Origin: Nucisporomicrobium flavum
GTDB lineage: Bacteria; Actinomycetota; Actinomycetes; Mycobacteriales; Micromonosporaceae
Direction of reading: 5' to 3'
NCBI RefSeq assembly: GCF_016464385.1
Contig: NZ_JADMLH010000027.1
Span: forward strand, 27,497-91,496
DNA length: 64,000 nucleotides
Made by a program: the position numbers and the translations under genes. Below are positions 31,643 through 40,181 of the stretch, in pieces. Numbering within the stretch: the stretch's first letter is position 1; every line of letters begins with the position of its first letter. A model generated the notes under the pieces. It was not told the origin of the DNA. It searched no databases and was given only the letters and a program-made list of their open reading frames with translations.

Positions 31643-32017
31643 GTGGAAACGCATGGAGGCATGTCTATTGATGCTGAGAAGCCGGTCATCTGTCCCGCCC
31701 GTATCACGCTGGACGCGGCCCAGCTGGGCTTCTTCGGCAGCCTCCCGGCGGAGGCGCCGAGCGTGCAGTCCGAGCTGGGGTGCGAGCTGGAGCGGGGGCA
31801 CGAGGGCTCGCACGCGGCCCTCGGCGCGCAGGTGGGCGCGACGATGTGGTGGATCCAGTGGACGCTGAGCGCGTCGGAGATCAACCCGTACACCTGGTGC
31901 CCGGTCGGTGAGCCCGCCGCGCCGAGCCGCGACGAGCTGGATTGCGGCCTGTTCGTCGGCCATCCCGGCCGGCACGTGCCGGCCGGGCGGCCCTGGCAGG
32001 TCAGCGAGGTGACCTGA
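31643..32017 (+). CDS. Small protein with two C-C-H-H zinc-ligand modules
   Basis: The 124-residue protein has two copies of the 11-residue motif C-x-L-x-x-G-H-x-G-x-H: CELERGHEGSH and CGLFVGHPGRH. Each is preceded 15-31 residues upstream by another Cys-Pro (ICPARI and WCPVGE), giving two C-C-H-H sets that could each bind a metal ion. Starts could be GTG 31643 or ATG 31661; GGAGG is too close to the latter. It converges on the AAA ATPase gene. No function is known; related motifs occur in small actinomycete proteins. Confidence 0.65.
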   Translation: METHGGMSIDAEKPVICPARITLDAAQLGFFGSLPAEAPSVQSELGCELERGHEGSHAALGAQVGATMWWIQWTLSASEINPYTWCPVGEPAAPSRDELDCGLFVGHPGRHVPAGRPWQVSEVT

Positions 32018-32039
32018 AACGGTTCAGTGAAGCGGTGAG

Positions 32040-33185
32040 TCAGAGGTACATGCCGGTCGGGGGGTCGGTCGCCGGGACGGTGACCGGCCGGGCGCCCGTC
32101 CGCAGCGCGTACAGCTCGGCGAGCGTCGCGCCGTCCGGGCCGATGCCCTGCAGGGTGCCGAGCCAGGCGGTGGCCTCCGCGTACGGCAGGCGCCCGACCT
32201 GGATGCTGGCGAGGCACCGCCCCGGCCGGACCACCGCGGGGTGCAGCGACGCCAGATCCTCGTTGGTCGTGATGGCGATCAGCGCGTTGCGCCCCTGGCC
32301 GAGCAGCCCGTCGGTGAGGTTGAGCAGGCGCGACAGCGACTGCCCCGCGCTCGCCTTGGCCTCACCGCTGATCAGCTCGTCGCAGTCCTCGAGCATGAGC
32401 AGCCGCCAGCGCGGTTCGTCGTCGTCGCCACCGCCGAGGGCCACGCTCATCAGGTACGCGGGGTCGCCGAACAGCCGCTCCGGGTCCAGCACGCAGTCCA
32501 CCTGGCACCACGTGCGCCACTGCTGGGCGAGGGCGCGCAGGGCGGTGGTCTTGCCGGTGCCCGGCTCGCCGTGCAGGAGCAGCAGCCGGCCGTTGACCGC
32601 GCTGCCGTCGAGGGTCATCAGCTGCTCGAGCGTACGGGCGACCGGCGCCGCGTAGTTGCCGCGGATCTTGTCCCACGGCGCCGCGTCGATCTCCCGCTGG
32701 ACCCGGCGAGGGCCGTGCGGGCCGAAGTGCCAGAAGCCGATCGGCACGCTGTCCGCGGCGGGCTCCGGCTCCTCGACCGCGTCGGCGGTGGCCGTGGCCA
32801 GCACGGATTCGGCCAGCTCGGCGGTGACCGCGGTGACCGTGACACGGGCCCGGCGGCTCTGCTTCCAGCGGGTGACGTGCAGCGTCCAGCCGTCGCCGGT
32901 GGAGAGCCGGCCGTGGCTGTCCTCCTCGTGGGCGTCGCGCACGACCCGGGCGTCGTCGGTGGTCAGCGGCGCGTCGGCGCGGACGTTCTCCAGGTAGGTC
33001 GTGCGGCCGAACGGCTCGCGGCCGGTGACGAACGCGTCCAGCGCGAGCAGATCGACCACGTCCACCAGCCGGTCGCCGTCATCGACGGATCCGGCCAGCG
33101 GCAGCGGGCTGGGAGTGGGCGGGGCGACCGCCGGCTCCACAGCGCGGCTGCCGAGCCGGTCGACGGACTGGTGGGGGGTACGCAT
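32040..33185 (-). CDS. AAA ATPase with DUF5925-like N-terminal domain
   Basis: The 381-residue protein has a single AAA+ module: Walker A HGEPGTGKTTALRAL, Walker B RLLMLEDCDELI, sensor 1 ALIAITTNEDLASLHP and an Arg-finger-like VVRPGRCLA. The N-terminal part (about 1-150) is a domain I recall as DUF5925, typical of Micromonosporaceae and Streptomyces ATPases. The layout is like BCS1/FtsH-type classical AAA enzymes that remodel a protein partner. No substrate is known. It converges on the small zinc-type protein, 22 nt away. Confidence 0.82.
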   Translation of the reverse strand: MRTPHQSVDRLGSRAVEPAVAPPTPSPLPLAGSVDDGDRLVDVVDLLALDAFVTGREPFGRTTYLENVRADAPLTTDDARVVRDAHEEDSHGRLSTGDGWTLHVTRWKQSRRARVTVTAVTAELAESVLATATADAVEEPEPAADSVPIGFWHFGPHGPRRVQREIDAAPWDKIRGNYAAPVARTLEQLMTLDGSAVNGRLLLLHGEPGTGKTTALRALAQQWRTWCQVDCVLDPERLFGDPAYLMSVALGGGDDDEPRWRLLMLEDCDELISGEAKASAGQSLSRLLNLTDGLLGQGRNALIAITTNEDLASLHPAVVRPGRCLASIQVGRLPYAEATAWLGTLQGIGPDGATLAELYALRTGARPVTVPATDPPTGMYL

Positions 33186-33219
33186 CCATCCATGATCGGC
33201 TCAACCGGGCCCGCGGTCA

Positions 33220-33250
33220 TCCCGTTTTCGGCCAGTTGGCCCGAACGGGA
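33220..33250. other. Hairpin between the AAA gene and the siderophore transporter
   Basis: TCCCGTT/AACGGGA (7 bp) encloses GGCCA/TGGCC (5 bp) with two small internal loops. It lies 35 nt upstream of the AAA start and 87 nt upstream of the solute-binding protein start. It may be an operator or a leader structure. Confidence 0.4.
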
Positions 33251-33295
33251 CCCGTGACCTGCGAGGCTGCATTTTCCAAGATCAACGATCGCGGG

Positions 33296-33314
33296 TAAGG
33301 TGAGGTTTACCTAA
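33296..33314. promoter_or_regulatory. Iron box (IdeR/DmdR-type operator)
   Basis: TAAGGTGAGGTTTACCTAA matches the actinobacterial IdeR/DmdR consensus (TTAGGTTAGSCTAACCTAA) at most positions. It lies 22 nt before the ATG of the siderophore solute-binding protein, where a bound repressor would block transcription in iron-rich conditions. Confidence 0.85.
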
Positions 33315-33336
33315 CCGATCACCAGGAGGCCCCGAC

Positions 33337-34353
33337 ATGGCGACCCACCCGCTCATCTCGCGCCGTGGTCTGCTCTTCGGCGCAGCGGGCGTCGCAGCCG
33401 CCGGACTGCTCGCCGCGTGCGGCGACAGCGATGACACCGGCACCCCCGCGGCCGGCGGCGCGTCGGCACCGGCCGGCGGCGGATCCTTCCCCGCCACGGT
33501 CACCCACCAGTTCGGCACCACGACCGTCGAGCAGGCGCCGAAGACGGTCGTCTCGCTCGGCTGGGCCGACGCGGACGTGCTGCTCGCGCTCGGCGTCGTC
33601 CCGGCCGGCATCCTCGACTGGTTTCAGGCCTGGCCGGTCGGCGTGGGCCCGTGGGCGCAGGCCAGGCTCGGTGGCGCCAAGCCGACGGTCCTCAAGGGAC
33701 CGGAGATCAACTTCGAGCAGGTCGCGACGCTGCGGCCCGACCTCGTCACGTTCACCAAGAGCGACAACGTCAAGGCGACGTGGGAGCAGCTGGAGAAGCT
33801 GGCGCCCACGCTCAGCGGCCCGGCGGGCACCCAGCCGTACGGCACCACGCTCAAGGACCAGACGATCCTGATCGCCGAGGCGCTCGGCCGGAAGTCCGAG
33901 GGCGAGGCGCTGGTCGCCGCCAACGACAAGGCGCTCGCCGACGCCAAGGCCGCCAACCCCGGGTTCGCCGGCAAGAGCGTCGTGGTCGCCGCCGCGTTCA
34001 ACGGGCAGTACGGCGCGTACACCCGCGGGGACGGCCGGGTGCAGTTCATGGAGGCCCTCGGCTTCCAGAACTCCCGGAAGATCGAGGACCTGAAGCCGGC
34101 GAACTTCTACGCCGAGGTCTCCAAGGAGCGCGTCGGCCTGCTCGACGCCGACCTCACCGTGATCTTCGGCATCGGCGCGGGAGCGGAGCTCAAGAAGGAC
34201 GCCGTGCTCAACAGCATCCCGTCCGCCAAGGCGGGGCGGCTGCTGATCATCGACGACGCCGACCTGGTCAACGCGTTCTCCACCAACTCGGTGCTGAGCA
34301 CGCCGTACACGCTGGAGAAGTTCGTACCGATGGTCAAGGACGCCCTGGCGTGA
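33337..34353 (+). CDS. Iron-siderophore ABC transporter solute-binding lipoprotein
   Basis: The 338-residue protein begins with a twin-arginine-like SRRGLLFGAAG segment and a lipobox LLAAC, so it is probably an anchored lipoprotein. The mature part has the FecB/FhuD fold with VVSLGWADADVLLALGVVPAG, EQVATLRPDLVTF and VIFGIGAGAE. It binds a ferric siderophore and hands it to the two permeases downstream. An iron box precedes it, and ACCAGGAGGC supports the ATG. The next gene starts inside its stop codon. Confidence 0.95.
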   Translation: MATHPLISRRGLLFGAAGVAAAGLLAACGDSDDTGTPAAGGASAPAGGGSFPATVTHQFGTTTVEQAPKTVVSLGWADADVLLALGVVPAGILDWFQAWPVGVGPWAQARLGGAKPTVLKGPEINFEQVATLRPDLVTFTKSDNVKATWEQLEKLAPTLSGPAGTQPYGTTLKDQTILIAEALGRKSEGEALVAANDKALADAKAANPGFAGKSVVVAAAFNGQYGAYTRGDGRVQFMEALGFQNSRKIEDLKPANFYAEVSKERVGLLDADLTVIFGIGAGAELKKDAVLNSIPSAKAGRLLIIDDADLVNAFSTNSVLSTPYTLEKFVPMVKDALA

Positions 34354-35441
34354 CCGCGGTGGCCGAGCGGGACCACGCGGCCGCCGAACGCGCCGGATAC
34401 CCCGCCCTGCAGGCGCGCGTCCGCGCCCGGGGCGGGCTGACCACGCGCGGCCTCGGGCTCGTCGCCGCGGTGGCGGCACTGGCGGCCGTCGCGGCGCTCA
34501 GCGTCGCGGTCGGCACCAAGTCGATCCCGCTCGGCACCGTCTGGGACGCCCTGGACGGGCACGCGAGCGTCCCGGGACGCGCCGAGGACGTCCGCATCGT
34601 CCTCGACCTGCGCATCCCGCGGACGCTCATCGGCCTCGCCGCCGGCGTCGCGCTCGGCCTGGCCGGCGCGCTCATGCAGGCGCTGACCCGCAACCCGCTC
34701 GCCGACCCCGGCATCCTCGGCATCAACGCCGGCGCCGCCGCGGCCGTCGTGCTCGCGATCCGTGTCCTCGGCGTTGCCTCGCTCACCGGCTACATCTGGT
34801 TCGCGTTCGCCGGCGCGGCGGGCGCGTTCGCCGTCGTCTACCTGCTCGGCACCCGCGGCCGTTCCGGCGCCTCCCCGGAACGCCTCGCGCTGGCCGGGGC
34901 GGCGGTCGGCGCCGCCCTGCTCGCCGTCGTCAACGCGGTCTCGCTGCTCGACGCCACCACCTTCGACCGCTACCGGCTCTGGCAGGTCGGCTCGCTCGCC
35001 GGACGCGACCTCTCCGTCCTGTACGGGGTCCTGCCGTTCATCGCCGCCGGCACGCTGATCACCCTCGCGCTGGGGCCGTCGCTCAACGTCGTCGCGCTCG
35101 GCGAGGACACCGCCCGGGCGCTCGGCGCCAACCTCAACCGCACCCGGCTGCTGTCCGCCGTGGCCGTCGTCCTGCTGTGCGGGGCGGCCACCGCGGCGGT
35201 CGGGCCCATCGCGTTCGTCGGGCTCGCCGTGCCGCACATCGCCCGTACGCTCGTCGGGCCCGATCAGCGGTGGCTGCTGCCGTACTCGCTGGTCCTCGCC
35301 CCGGCCCTGCTGCTGCTCGCCGACATCGCGGGCCGGGTGCTGATGCGCCCGGGCGAACTGCAGACGGGACTGGTCACGGCGTTCGTCGGTGCGCCGGTCT
35401 TCCTCGCCGTCATCCTCCGCCGCCGTATCGTGCCGCTGTGA
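34350..35441 (+). CDS. FecCD-family siderophore permease 1
   Basis: The 363-residue protein has about ten membrane spans and the FecCD signatures LRIPRTLIGLAAGVALGLAGALMQ and NPLADPGILGINAGA. The EAA-like loop GEDTARALGANLNRTR contacts the ATPase. It starts with GTG overlapping the binding-protein stop (GTGA) and overlaps the next permease in the same way. The first 30 residues are hydrophilic and somewhat long for the family. Together with 35438 it forms the membrane channel. Confidence 0.95.
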   Translation: MTAVAERDHAAAERAGYPALQARVRARGGLTTRGLGLVAAVAALAAVAALSVAVGTKSIPLGTVWDALDGHASVPGRAEDVRIVLDLRIPRTLIGLAAGVALGLAGALMQALTRNPLADPGILGINAGAAAAVVLAIRVLGVASLTGYIWFAFAGAAGAFAVVYLLGTRGRSGASPERLALAGAAVGAALLAVVNAVSLLDATTFDRYRLWQVGSLAGRDLSVLYGVLPFIAAGTLITLALGPSLNVVALGEDTARALGANLNRTRLLSAVAVVLLCGAATAAVGPIAFVGLAVPHIARTLVGPDQRWLLPYSLVLAPALLLLADIAGRVLMRPGELQTGLVTAFVGAPVFLAVILRRRIVPL

Positions 35442-36469
35442 GCAGACGGCTGACCCTGCGCGCGCCGGGTGTCGCCCTGCGCCTCGACCTGCGCACCCTC
35501 GGCGTGACCGCGCTGCTGGTCGTCGCCGCGGCCACCGTCGCGGTGTGGACGGTCGCTGCGGTGGGCGTACGCCTCCCGCTCGCCGACATCGCCGAGATCC
35601 TGCGCGGCGGCGGCCGCCGCTCGGACCGCTTCATCCTGCTCGACCTGCGGCTGCCCCGGGTCACCCTGGCCGTGCTGACCGGCGCCGCGTTCGGCCTGTC
35701 CGGTGCGGTCTTCCAGAGCCTGTCACGCAACCCGCTGGGCAGCCCGGACATCGTCGGCTTCACCACCGGAGCGGCCTCCGGCGCGGTCCTCGCCATCCTG
35801 GTCGGCGGCGCGGGCCCCGGTGGCGCGGCCGTCGGCGCGGTCATCGGCGGCATCCTCACCGCCCTGATCGTGTACGCCCTCGCATCCGTCGGCGGCGGCG
35901 CGATCCGGCGCATCGTGCTCGTCGGCATCGGCATCAGCGCGATGCTCGTCGCCCTCAACAGCTACCTCATCGGCCGCGCCCGCCTCGACGCCGCCCAGGC
36001 CGCCGCGGTGTGGCTCGTCGGCACGCTCAACGGCCGCACGTGGGAGTACGTCCGCCTGCTCGCCCTGGCGCTGCTCGTGCTGACCCCGCCGCTGCTCCTG
36101 CTCGGCCGGCGGCTCCGCATGCTGGAGATGGGTGACGAGTCGGCCCGTTCGCTGGGCGTACGGGTGAACCGCTCCCGCCTGATCCTCGTCCTGCTGGCCG
36201 TGGCGATCTGCGCGGTGGCGACGGCGGCGACCGGCCCGGTGGCGTTCGTGGCGCTGGCCGCGCCGCAGATCGCCAAGCGTCTCACCGGCTCCGCCTCGCT
36301 GCAGCTCGTGCCGTCCGCGGTCACCGGCGCGCTGGTCATGGTGCTCAGCGACTTCGTCGCGCAACGGCTGCTGGCCCCCGCCCAGCTGCCCGTCGGCGTG
36401 GTCACCGGCGCGGTCGGCGGGGCGTACCTGGCCTGGCTGCTCAGCGTGCAATGGCGGAAGGGAAGCTGA
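35438..36469 (+). CDS. FecCD-family siderophore permease 2
   Basis: The 343-residue partner permease has LDLRLPRVTLAVLTGAAFGLSG, NPLGSPDIVGFTTGAASG and the ATPase-docking loop GDESARSLGVRVNRSR. About ten membrane helices are visible. The GTG start lies in the stop of permease 1, and the stop overlaps the ATPase start (TGATG), so the whole transporter is translationally coupled. Confidence 0.95.
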   Translation: MSRRLTLRAPGVALRLDLRTLGVTALLVVAAATVAVWTVAAVGVRLPLADIAEILRGGGRRSDRFILLDLRLPRVTLAVLTGAAFGLSGAVFQSLSRNPLGSPDIVGFTTGAASGAVLAILVGGAGPGGAAVGAVIGGILTALIVYALASVGGGAIRRIVLVGIGISAMLVALNSYLIGRARLDAAQAAAVWLVGTLNGRTWEYVRLLALALLVLTPPLLLLGRRLRMLEMGDESARSLGVRVNRSRLILVLLAVAICAVATAATGPVAFVALAAPQIAKRLTGSASLQLVPSAVTGALVMVLSDFVAQRLLAPAQLPVGVVTGAVGGAYLAWLLSVQWRKGS

Positions 36470-37275
36470 TGACGTCACGGCTGTCCGGGTCCGAGCTGAC
36501 CCTCGCGTACGACAAGCGCGTGGTCGCCGCGGGCCTCGACGTGACCGTCCCCGACGGCTCGTTCACCGTCATCGTGGGCCCCAACGCCTGCGGCAAGTCC
36601 ACATTGCTGCGTGCCCTCGCCGGGCTGCTCGCCCCGCGGCAGGGGTCGGTGGTGCTGGACGGCAAGGACATCGGCTCGTACCGCGCCAAGGAGGTGGCCC
36701 GCCGTCTCGGCCTGCTCCCGCAGTCGGCGACGGCACCGGAGGGGATCTCGGTCGCCGACCTGATCGCCCGCGGCCGCTACCCGCACCAGAAGCTGCTGCG
36801 CCAGTGGACCCCGGAGGACGAGAACCAGGTCGCGGCGGCGATGGAGGCCACCGGCGTGACGGCGCTCGCGGACCGGGCGGTCGACGAGCTCTCCGGCGGC
36901 CAGCGGCAACGGGTCTGGATGGCGATGGTGCTCGCCCAGCAGACCGACCTGCTGCTGCTCGACGAGCCGACGACGTACCTCGACATCGCGTACCAGATCG
37001 ACCTGCTGGACCTGTGCGCCGACCTCAACGAGCAGGGCCGCACGCTGGTCGCCGTCCTGCACGACCTCAACCACGCCTGCCGCTACGCCACCCACCTCAT
37101 CGCGATGAAGGACGGGCGGGTGGTCGCGGCCGGCGACCCGGGCACGGTCATCACGGCGGACCTGGTCCACGACGTGTACGGGCTGCCGTGCGAGGTGATC
37201 CCGGACCCGCAGACCGGCACGCCGCTCGTGGTACCGGCCGCCCGGTCGGCCCGGGGCGGTCGCCTGACCCGCTGA
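36469..37275 (+). CDS. Siderophore ABC transporter ATPase (FhuC-like)
   Basis: The 268-residue ATPase has Walker A GPNACGKSTLLRAL, Q-loop LLPQSATAPEGISVADLIARGRYPH, signature LSGGQRQRVWMAM, Walker B LLLLDEPTTYLD and the switch His in VLHDLNHACRYA. This is the FecE/FhuC type. I chose the ATG at 36469, which overlaps the permease stop and follows GGAAGGGA; an ATG at 36451 would add six residues. It powers uptake of the ferric siderophore. Confidence 0.96.
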   Translation: MTSRLSGSELTLAYDKRVVAAGLDVTVPDGSFTVIVGPNACGKSTLLRALAGLLAPRQGSVVLDGKDIGSYRAKEVARRLGLLPQSATAPEGISVADLIARGRYPHQKLLRQWTPEDENQVAAAMEATGVTALADRAVDELSGGQRQRVWMAMVLAQQTDLLLLDEPTTYLDIAYQIDLLDLCADLNEQGRTLVAVLHDLNHACRYATHLIAMKDGRVVAAGDPGTVITADLVHDVYGLPCEVIPDPQTGTPLVVPAARSARGGRLTR

Positions 37276-37330
37276 GCGCGGCTTGACGCTGCCGGCCGAT
37301 GGCAGGGCCGGAGCGGGTCGCGGCTTGGTG

Positions 37331-38395
37331 CTACCAGTCGGTGACCGGGCCGGTCCGGGGGAGCTCGCGGCCGGGCGGCAGGGCGGCCAGGAGCAGGGAC
37401 AGGGCGGCGAGGGCGGCGCCGGCCAGGAACAGCGCGGACATCGTCGGCTGGCCGAGCCACTCCCACAGCTGGGTGCCCCGGACCTGCGGCTCACTGCGCA
37501 GCGACGATCCGACCAGCGCGACCGCGGCCGTCGTCGGCACCCACCAGAACATCATGGCCAGTCCGAACGGGACGATGACCGCAACGCGCGCCGGGTGGCC
37601 GGGCCGGCCGGTGCGCCGGCTCGCCCAGGCGAAGAGCAGGAACGCGATCGCCCCGGCCGCCAGGGCGCCCGCCACGCCGCCGATCCAGGCGGCGGCCGGC
37701 GTGGGGCGGCGCACGATCGCCGTCAGCACGGCTGCCCGATCGGCGTGTGCCGGCCTCGCCTCCAGGGTCAGCGTCCAGCCGTCGCGGACGGCTTCGATCC
37801 GGATCGACCGCGCGCCCGCCGCCGGATCGCCGGGCACGTCGGTGCGGATCGGCGCGTGGACTGTCCAGCCGGTGAGCACCAGGCGCGCGGTGACCTCCCG
37901 CGCCGGAGTCTCCGGGTCTGTGCCGGACGGTAGCCCGACCCGCGCACCCGCCGTCGCCGCCCGGTGCTCGGTGACGCTCGCGAACAGCACGCCGTCGACG
38001 TCGTCCCAGCTCAGCCCGCGGCTCAGCAGCGCGAACCGGGACGACGAGGAGGAGGACGGCGGCTCGACGGTCTCCACGTCGCTGCCGGGCGCGACGTCGG
38101 CGAGCAGCGCCCGGGCCCATCCCGGCTCCGGCAGCGGGCCGGAGGTGCGCCAGCCCGCCCACGAGCCGAAAGCGGCGCCGAACACGCCGGCGATGACCGT
38201 GGTGAGCACCGCGCACACCACCGCCGCGCGGCTTCCGGGCCGGCCGATCCGGGTACGCAGCCCGTGCCCGAGCAGGTTGACGACCTCGCGCACGGCCGGG
38301 CGGCGTCCCTCGGCGAGCAGCGGCTCGAGCAGCTCGGCGCCGTGCTCGCGGCGGTAGTCCCGCGGATAGGTGACCAGCATCCACCCGTACGGCAT
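37331..38395 (-). CDS. PadR-linked membrane protein
   Basis: The 354-residue protein has a cytosolic N-terminal part (YPRDYRREHGAELLEPLL, typical of PadR-associated permease-like proteins), one helix at about 55-75, a long outer loop (80-205), then four helices. AALAALSLLLAALPPG ends the last. Ser runs (PPSSSSSSRF) mark the loop. The ATG at 38395 overlaps the PadR stop (TGATG); a GTG at 38398 is also possible. It probably forms a two-gene unit with PadR and may be its target. Function unknown. Confidence 0.8.
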   Translation of the reverse strand: MPYGWMLVTYPRDYRREHGAELLEPLLAEGRRPAVREVVNLLGHGLRTRIGRPGSRAAVVCAVLTTVIAGVFGAAFGSWAGWRTSGPLPEPGWARALLADVAPGSDVETVEPPSSSSSSRFALLSRGLSWDDVDGVLFASVTEHRAATAGARVGLPSGTDPETPAREVTARLVLTGWTVHAPIRTDVPGDPAAGARSIRIEAVRDGWTLTLEARPAHADRAAVLTAIVRRPTPAAAWIGGVAGALAAGAIAFLLFAWASRRTGRPGHPARVAVIVPFGLAMMFWWVPTTAAVALVGSSLRSEPQVRGTQLWEWLGQPTMSALFLAGAALAALSLLLAALPPGRELPRTGPVTDW

Positions 38396-38724
38396 CACGC
38401 CACCCCCGGCCGCGGCGCCCGGCGGAGCCGTTTCTCCGCCGCGGCCGCGAGCTCGCGCAGGCGGACGGTCTCGGCCCGGAGCGCGCCGAGCCCGTCGGAG
38501 GTGAGCCGGAAATAGCGGCGCCCGCGGCCGTCGACCCGCTCCTCCCGGTCGAGCACGACGAGTCCTTCGGCGGTGAGCCGCTCGAGCGCCGTGTAGAGGG
38601 TGCCGGTCAGCAGCTTCACCCGTCCGCCGGACAGCTCGCCGACCTCCTGGATGATCCCGTACCCGTGCCGTGGCCCCTCGGCCAGCGCGGTCAGGATGAG
38701 GAACGTGGGCTCTCGCATGGCCAT
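38395..38724 (-). CDS. PadR-family transcriptional regulator
   Basis: The 109-residue protein has the PadR winged helix: EPTFLILTALAEGPRHGYGIIQEV, GTLYTALERLTAEGLV and GRRYFRLTSDGLGAL. TATAGT at 38736-38731 lies 6 nt before the ATG at 38724, so a leaderless transcript is likely and decides the start over ATG 38718. The inverted repeat ATAGGT/ACCTAT (38734-38754) overlaps the -10 box and is the likely operator. The regulated gene downstream is the membrane protein at 37331. Confidence 0.92.
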   Translation of the reverse strand: MAMREPTFLILTALAEGPRHGYGIIQEVGELSGGRVKLLTGTLYTALERLTAEGLVVLDREERVDGRGRRYFRLTSDGLGALRAETVRLRELAAAAEKRLRRAPRPGVA

Positions 38725-38730
38725 GCCCGC

Positions 38731-38754
38731 ACTATAGGTAATTGATCAACCTAT
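38731..38754 (-). promoter_or_regulatory. padR promoter and operator
   Basis: On the minus strand TATAGT (38736-38731) is a -10 box 6 nt from the ATG. ATAGGT (38734-38739) and ACCTAT (38749-38754) form an inverted repeat around a TTGATCAA palindrome, which overlaps the -10 and suggests autorepression. Confidence 0.6.
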
Positions 38755-38756
38755 GG

Positions 38757-39068
38757 TCAACGGTCCCGGATCAGGTCCAGCAGCCCGGGGAAGCGTTGTC
38801 CCAGCTCCTCGTAGCGCAATGTCACCAGCCGCCGGGTGCCCTGCACGCGGGTGCGGATCAGGCCGGCCTCGCGCAGCGCCTTGACGTGGTACGACAGCGT
38901 CGACTTGCCGATCGTGACGCCGGTTTCCCGCAGGGCGTCGCTGCCGCAGACCCAGTCGCCGGCGGCGTCCAGCGCCCGGACGAACCTCAGCCGGACGGGG
39001 TCGGCGAGCGCGGCCAGCACGACGTCGATCGGTACGGCTTCGAGGGCGGGCTCCGGCACGTCACTCAC
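38757..39068 (-). CDS. ArsR-family helix-turn-helix repressor
   Basis: The 103-residue protein has an ArsR fold with VVLAALADPVRLRFVRAL and the recognition region GKSTLSYHVKALREAGL followed by the wing GTRRLVTLR. There are no clustered Cys or His for metal sensing (one Cys in WVCGSDAL), so it is not a typical metal sensor. The GTG at 39068 is 7 nt downstream of TACACT (39081-39076 on the minus strand), consistent with leaderless initiation. It is divergent from the quinone oxidoreductase and probably represses it. Confidence 0.9.
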   Translation of the reverse strand: MSDVPEPALEAVPIDVVLAALADPVRLRFVRALDAAGDWVCGSDALRETGVTIGKSTLSYHVKALREAGLIRTRVQGTRRLVTLRYEELGQRFPGLLDLIRDR

Positions 39069-39107
39069 CGGCCGAAGTGTAATCGAATCTTGCGCAACGT
39101 TCGATCG

Positions 39108-39135
39108 TCATCGTACCGTTCGATCTGCATCGAAC
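39108..39135. promoter_or_regulatory. ArsR operator candidates
   Basis: GTTCGAT-CTGC-ATCGAAC (39118-39135) is a perfect 7-bp inverted repeat. The half CGTTCGATC also occurs at 39109-39117. Both lie between the divergent ArsR and oxidoreductase genes. Confidence 0.55.
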
Positions 39136-39161
39136 ATTCTCGAGCCGGGCGAGGGCACACC

Positions 39162-40181
39162 ATGAAGGCGATCATCTACCGCGAGACCGGCGATGCCGGC
39201 GTACTGCAGCTCGTCGACCGGGACCTGCCGGCGCCGGGACCCGGGGAGGTCCGGGTCCGGGTCGCCGTGTCCGGGGTCAACCCGACCGACTGGCAGGCCC
39301 GTTCCGGCGTCGCTCACCGCAAGCAGTTCCCCGAGGTCACCCCGCACCTCGACGGCGCGGGTGTGATCGACGCCGTCGGCGCGGGCGTCGACCCCGCGCG
39401 GACCGGCGAACGGGTCTGGCTGCTGCTGGCCGCCGCGGGACGGCCCACCGGCACCGCCGCCGAGTTCACCGTCGTGCCCGCCGACCAGGCCGTACCGCTG
39501 CCCGGCGAGGCGAGCTTCGACGTCGGCGCCTCGCTCGGCGTCCCGGCGCTCACCGCGCACCGCGCGCTCACCGTCGCGGAGGACGGCCCGCGCCGGCTCC
39601 ACCCGGGTGCGCTCGACGGGAAGGTCGTGCTCGCCGCGGGCGGCGCGGGGGCGGTCGGGCACGCGGTGATCCAGCTCGCCCGATGGGCCGGCGCCACCGT
39701 GATCACCACGGTCAGCGGCCCGGAGAAGGCCCGGCTCGCCGCCGCCGCGGGGGCCCATCACGTGATCAATTACAAGGGCGACCCGGCCGCGGGCATCCAC
39801 GGGGTCGCGCCGGACGGCGTCGACATCGTGGCCGAGGTCGCGCTGGGCGAGAACCTCCCGCTGGACCTGGCCGTCCTGCGCCCGCGCGGCACGATCTCCG
39901 TCTACGCCAACGACGGTGGCGCGCCGGTCGACCTGAACGTGGGCCGCAACCTGGTGCTCAACACCCGCCTTCAGTTCCTGGTGCTGTTCACCGCCGGTCC
40001 GCAGGCGCGCGCCGCGGCCGTCGAGGACGTCGCCGCGGCGGTCCGCGCCGGCGCCCTGCCGGTCGGTGCCGAGCACGGCCTGCCGCTCCTGCGATTCCCG
40101 CTCGACCGCACCGCCGACGCGCACCGGGCGGTCCAGGCCGGTGCGGTCGGCAAGGTGCTGGTGGACGTCACATGCGGGTGA
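39162..40181 (+). CDS. NADPH:quinone oxidoreductase (zinc-independent MDR)
   Basis: The 339-residue protein has the catalytic-domain segment VSGVNPTDWQARSG, HLDGAGVIDAVGAGV and the Rossmann loop VVLAAGGAGAVGHAVIQLARWAGA. It lacks the structural and catalytic zinc-binding Cys/His of alcohol dehydrogenases and so belongs to the quinone oxidoreductase branch of MDR. It is divergent from an ArsR repressor and probably induced by an electrophile. GAGGG precedes the ATG. The end overlaps the convergent Ddn-like gene by 14 nt. Confidence 0.9.
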   Translation: MKAIIYRETGDAGVLQLVDRDLPAPGPGEVRVRVAVSGVNPTDWQARSGVAHRKQFPEVTPHLDGAGVIDAVGAGVDPARTGERVWLLLAAAGRPTGTAAEFTVVPADQAVPLPGEASFDVGASLGVPALTAHRALTVAEDGPRRLHPGALDGKVVLAAGGAGAVGHAVIQLARWAGATVITTVSGPEKARLAAAAGAHHVINYKGDPAAGIHGVAPDGVDIVAEVALGENLPLDLAVLRPRGTISVYANDGGAPVDLNVGRNLVLNTRLQFLVLFTAGPQARAAAVEDVAAAVRAGALPVGAEHGLPLLRFPLDRTADAHRAVQAGAVGKVLVDVTCG

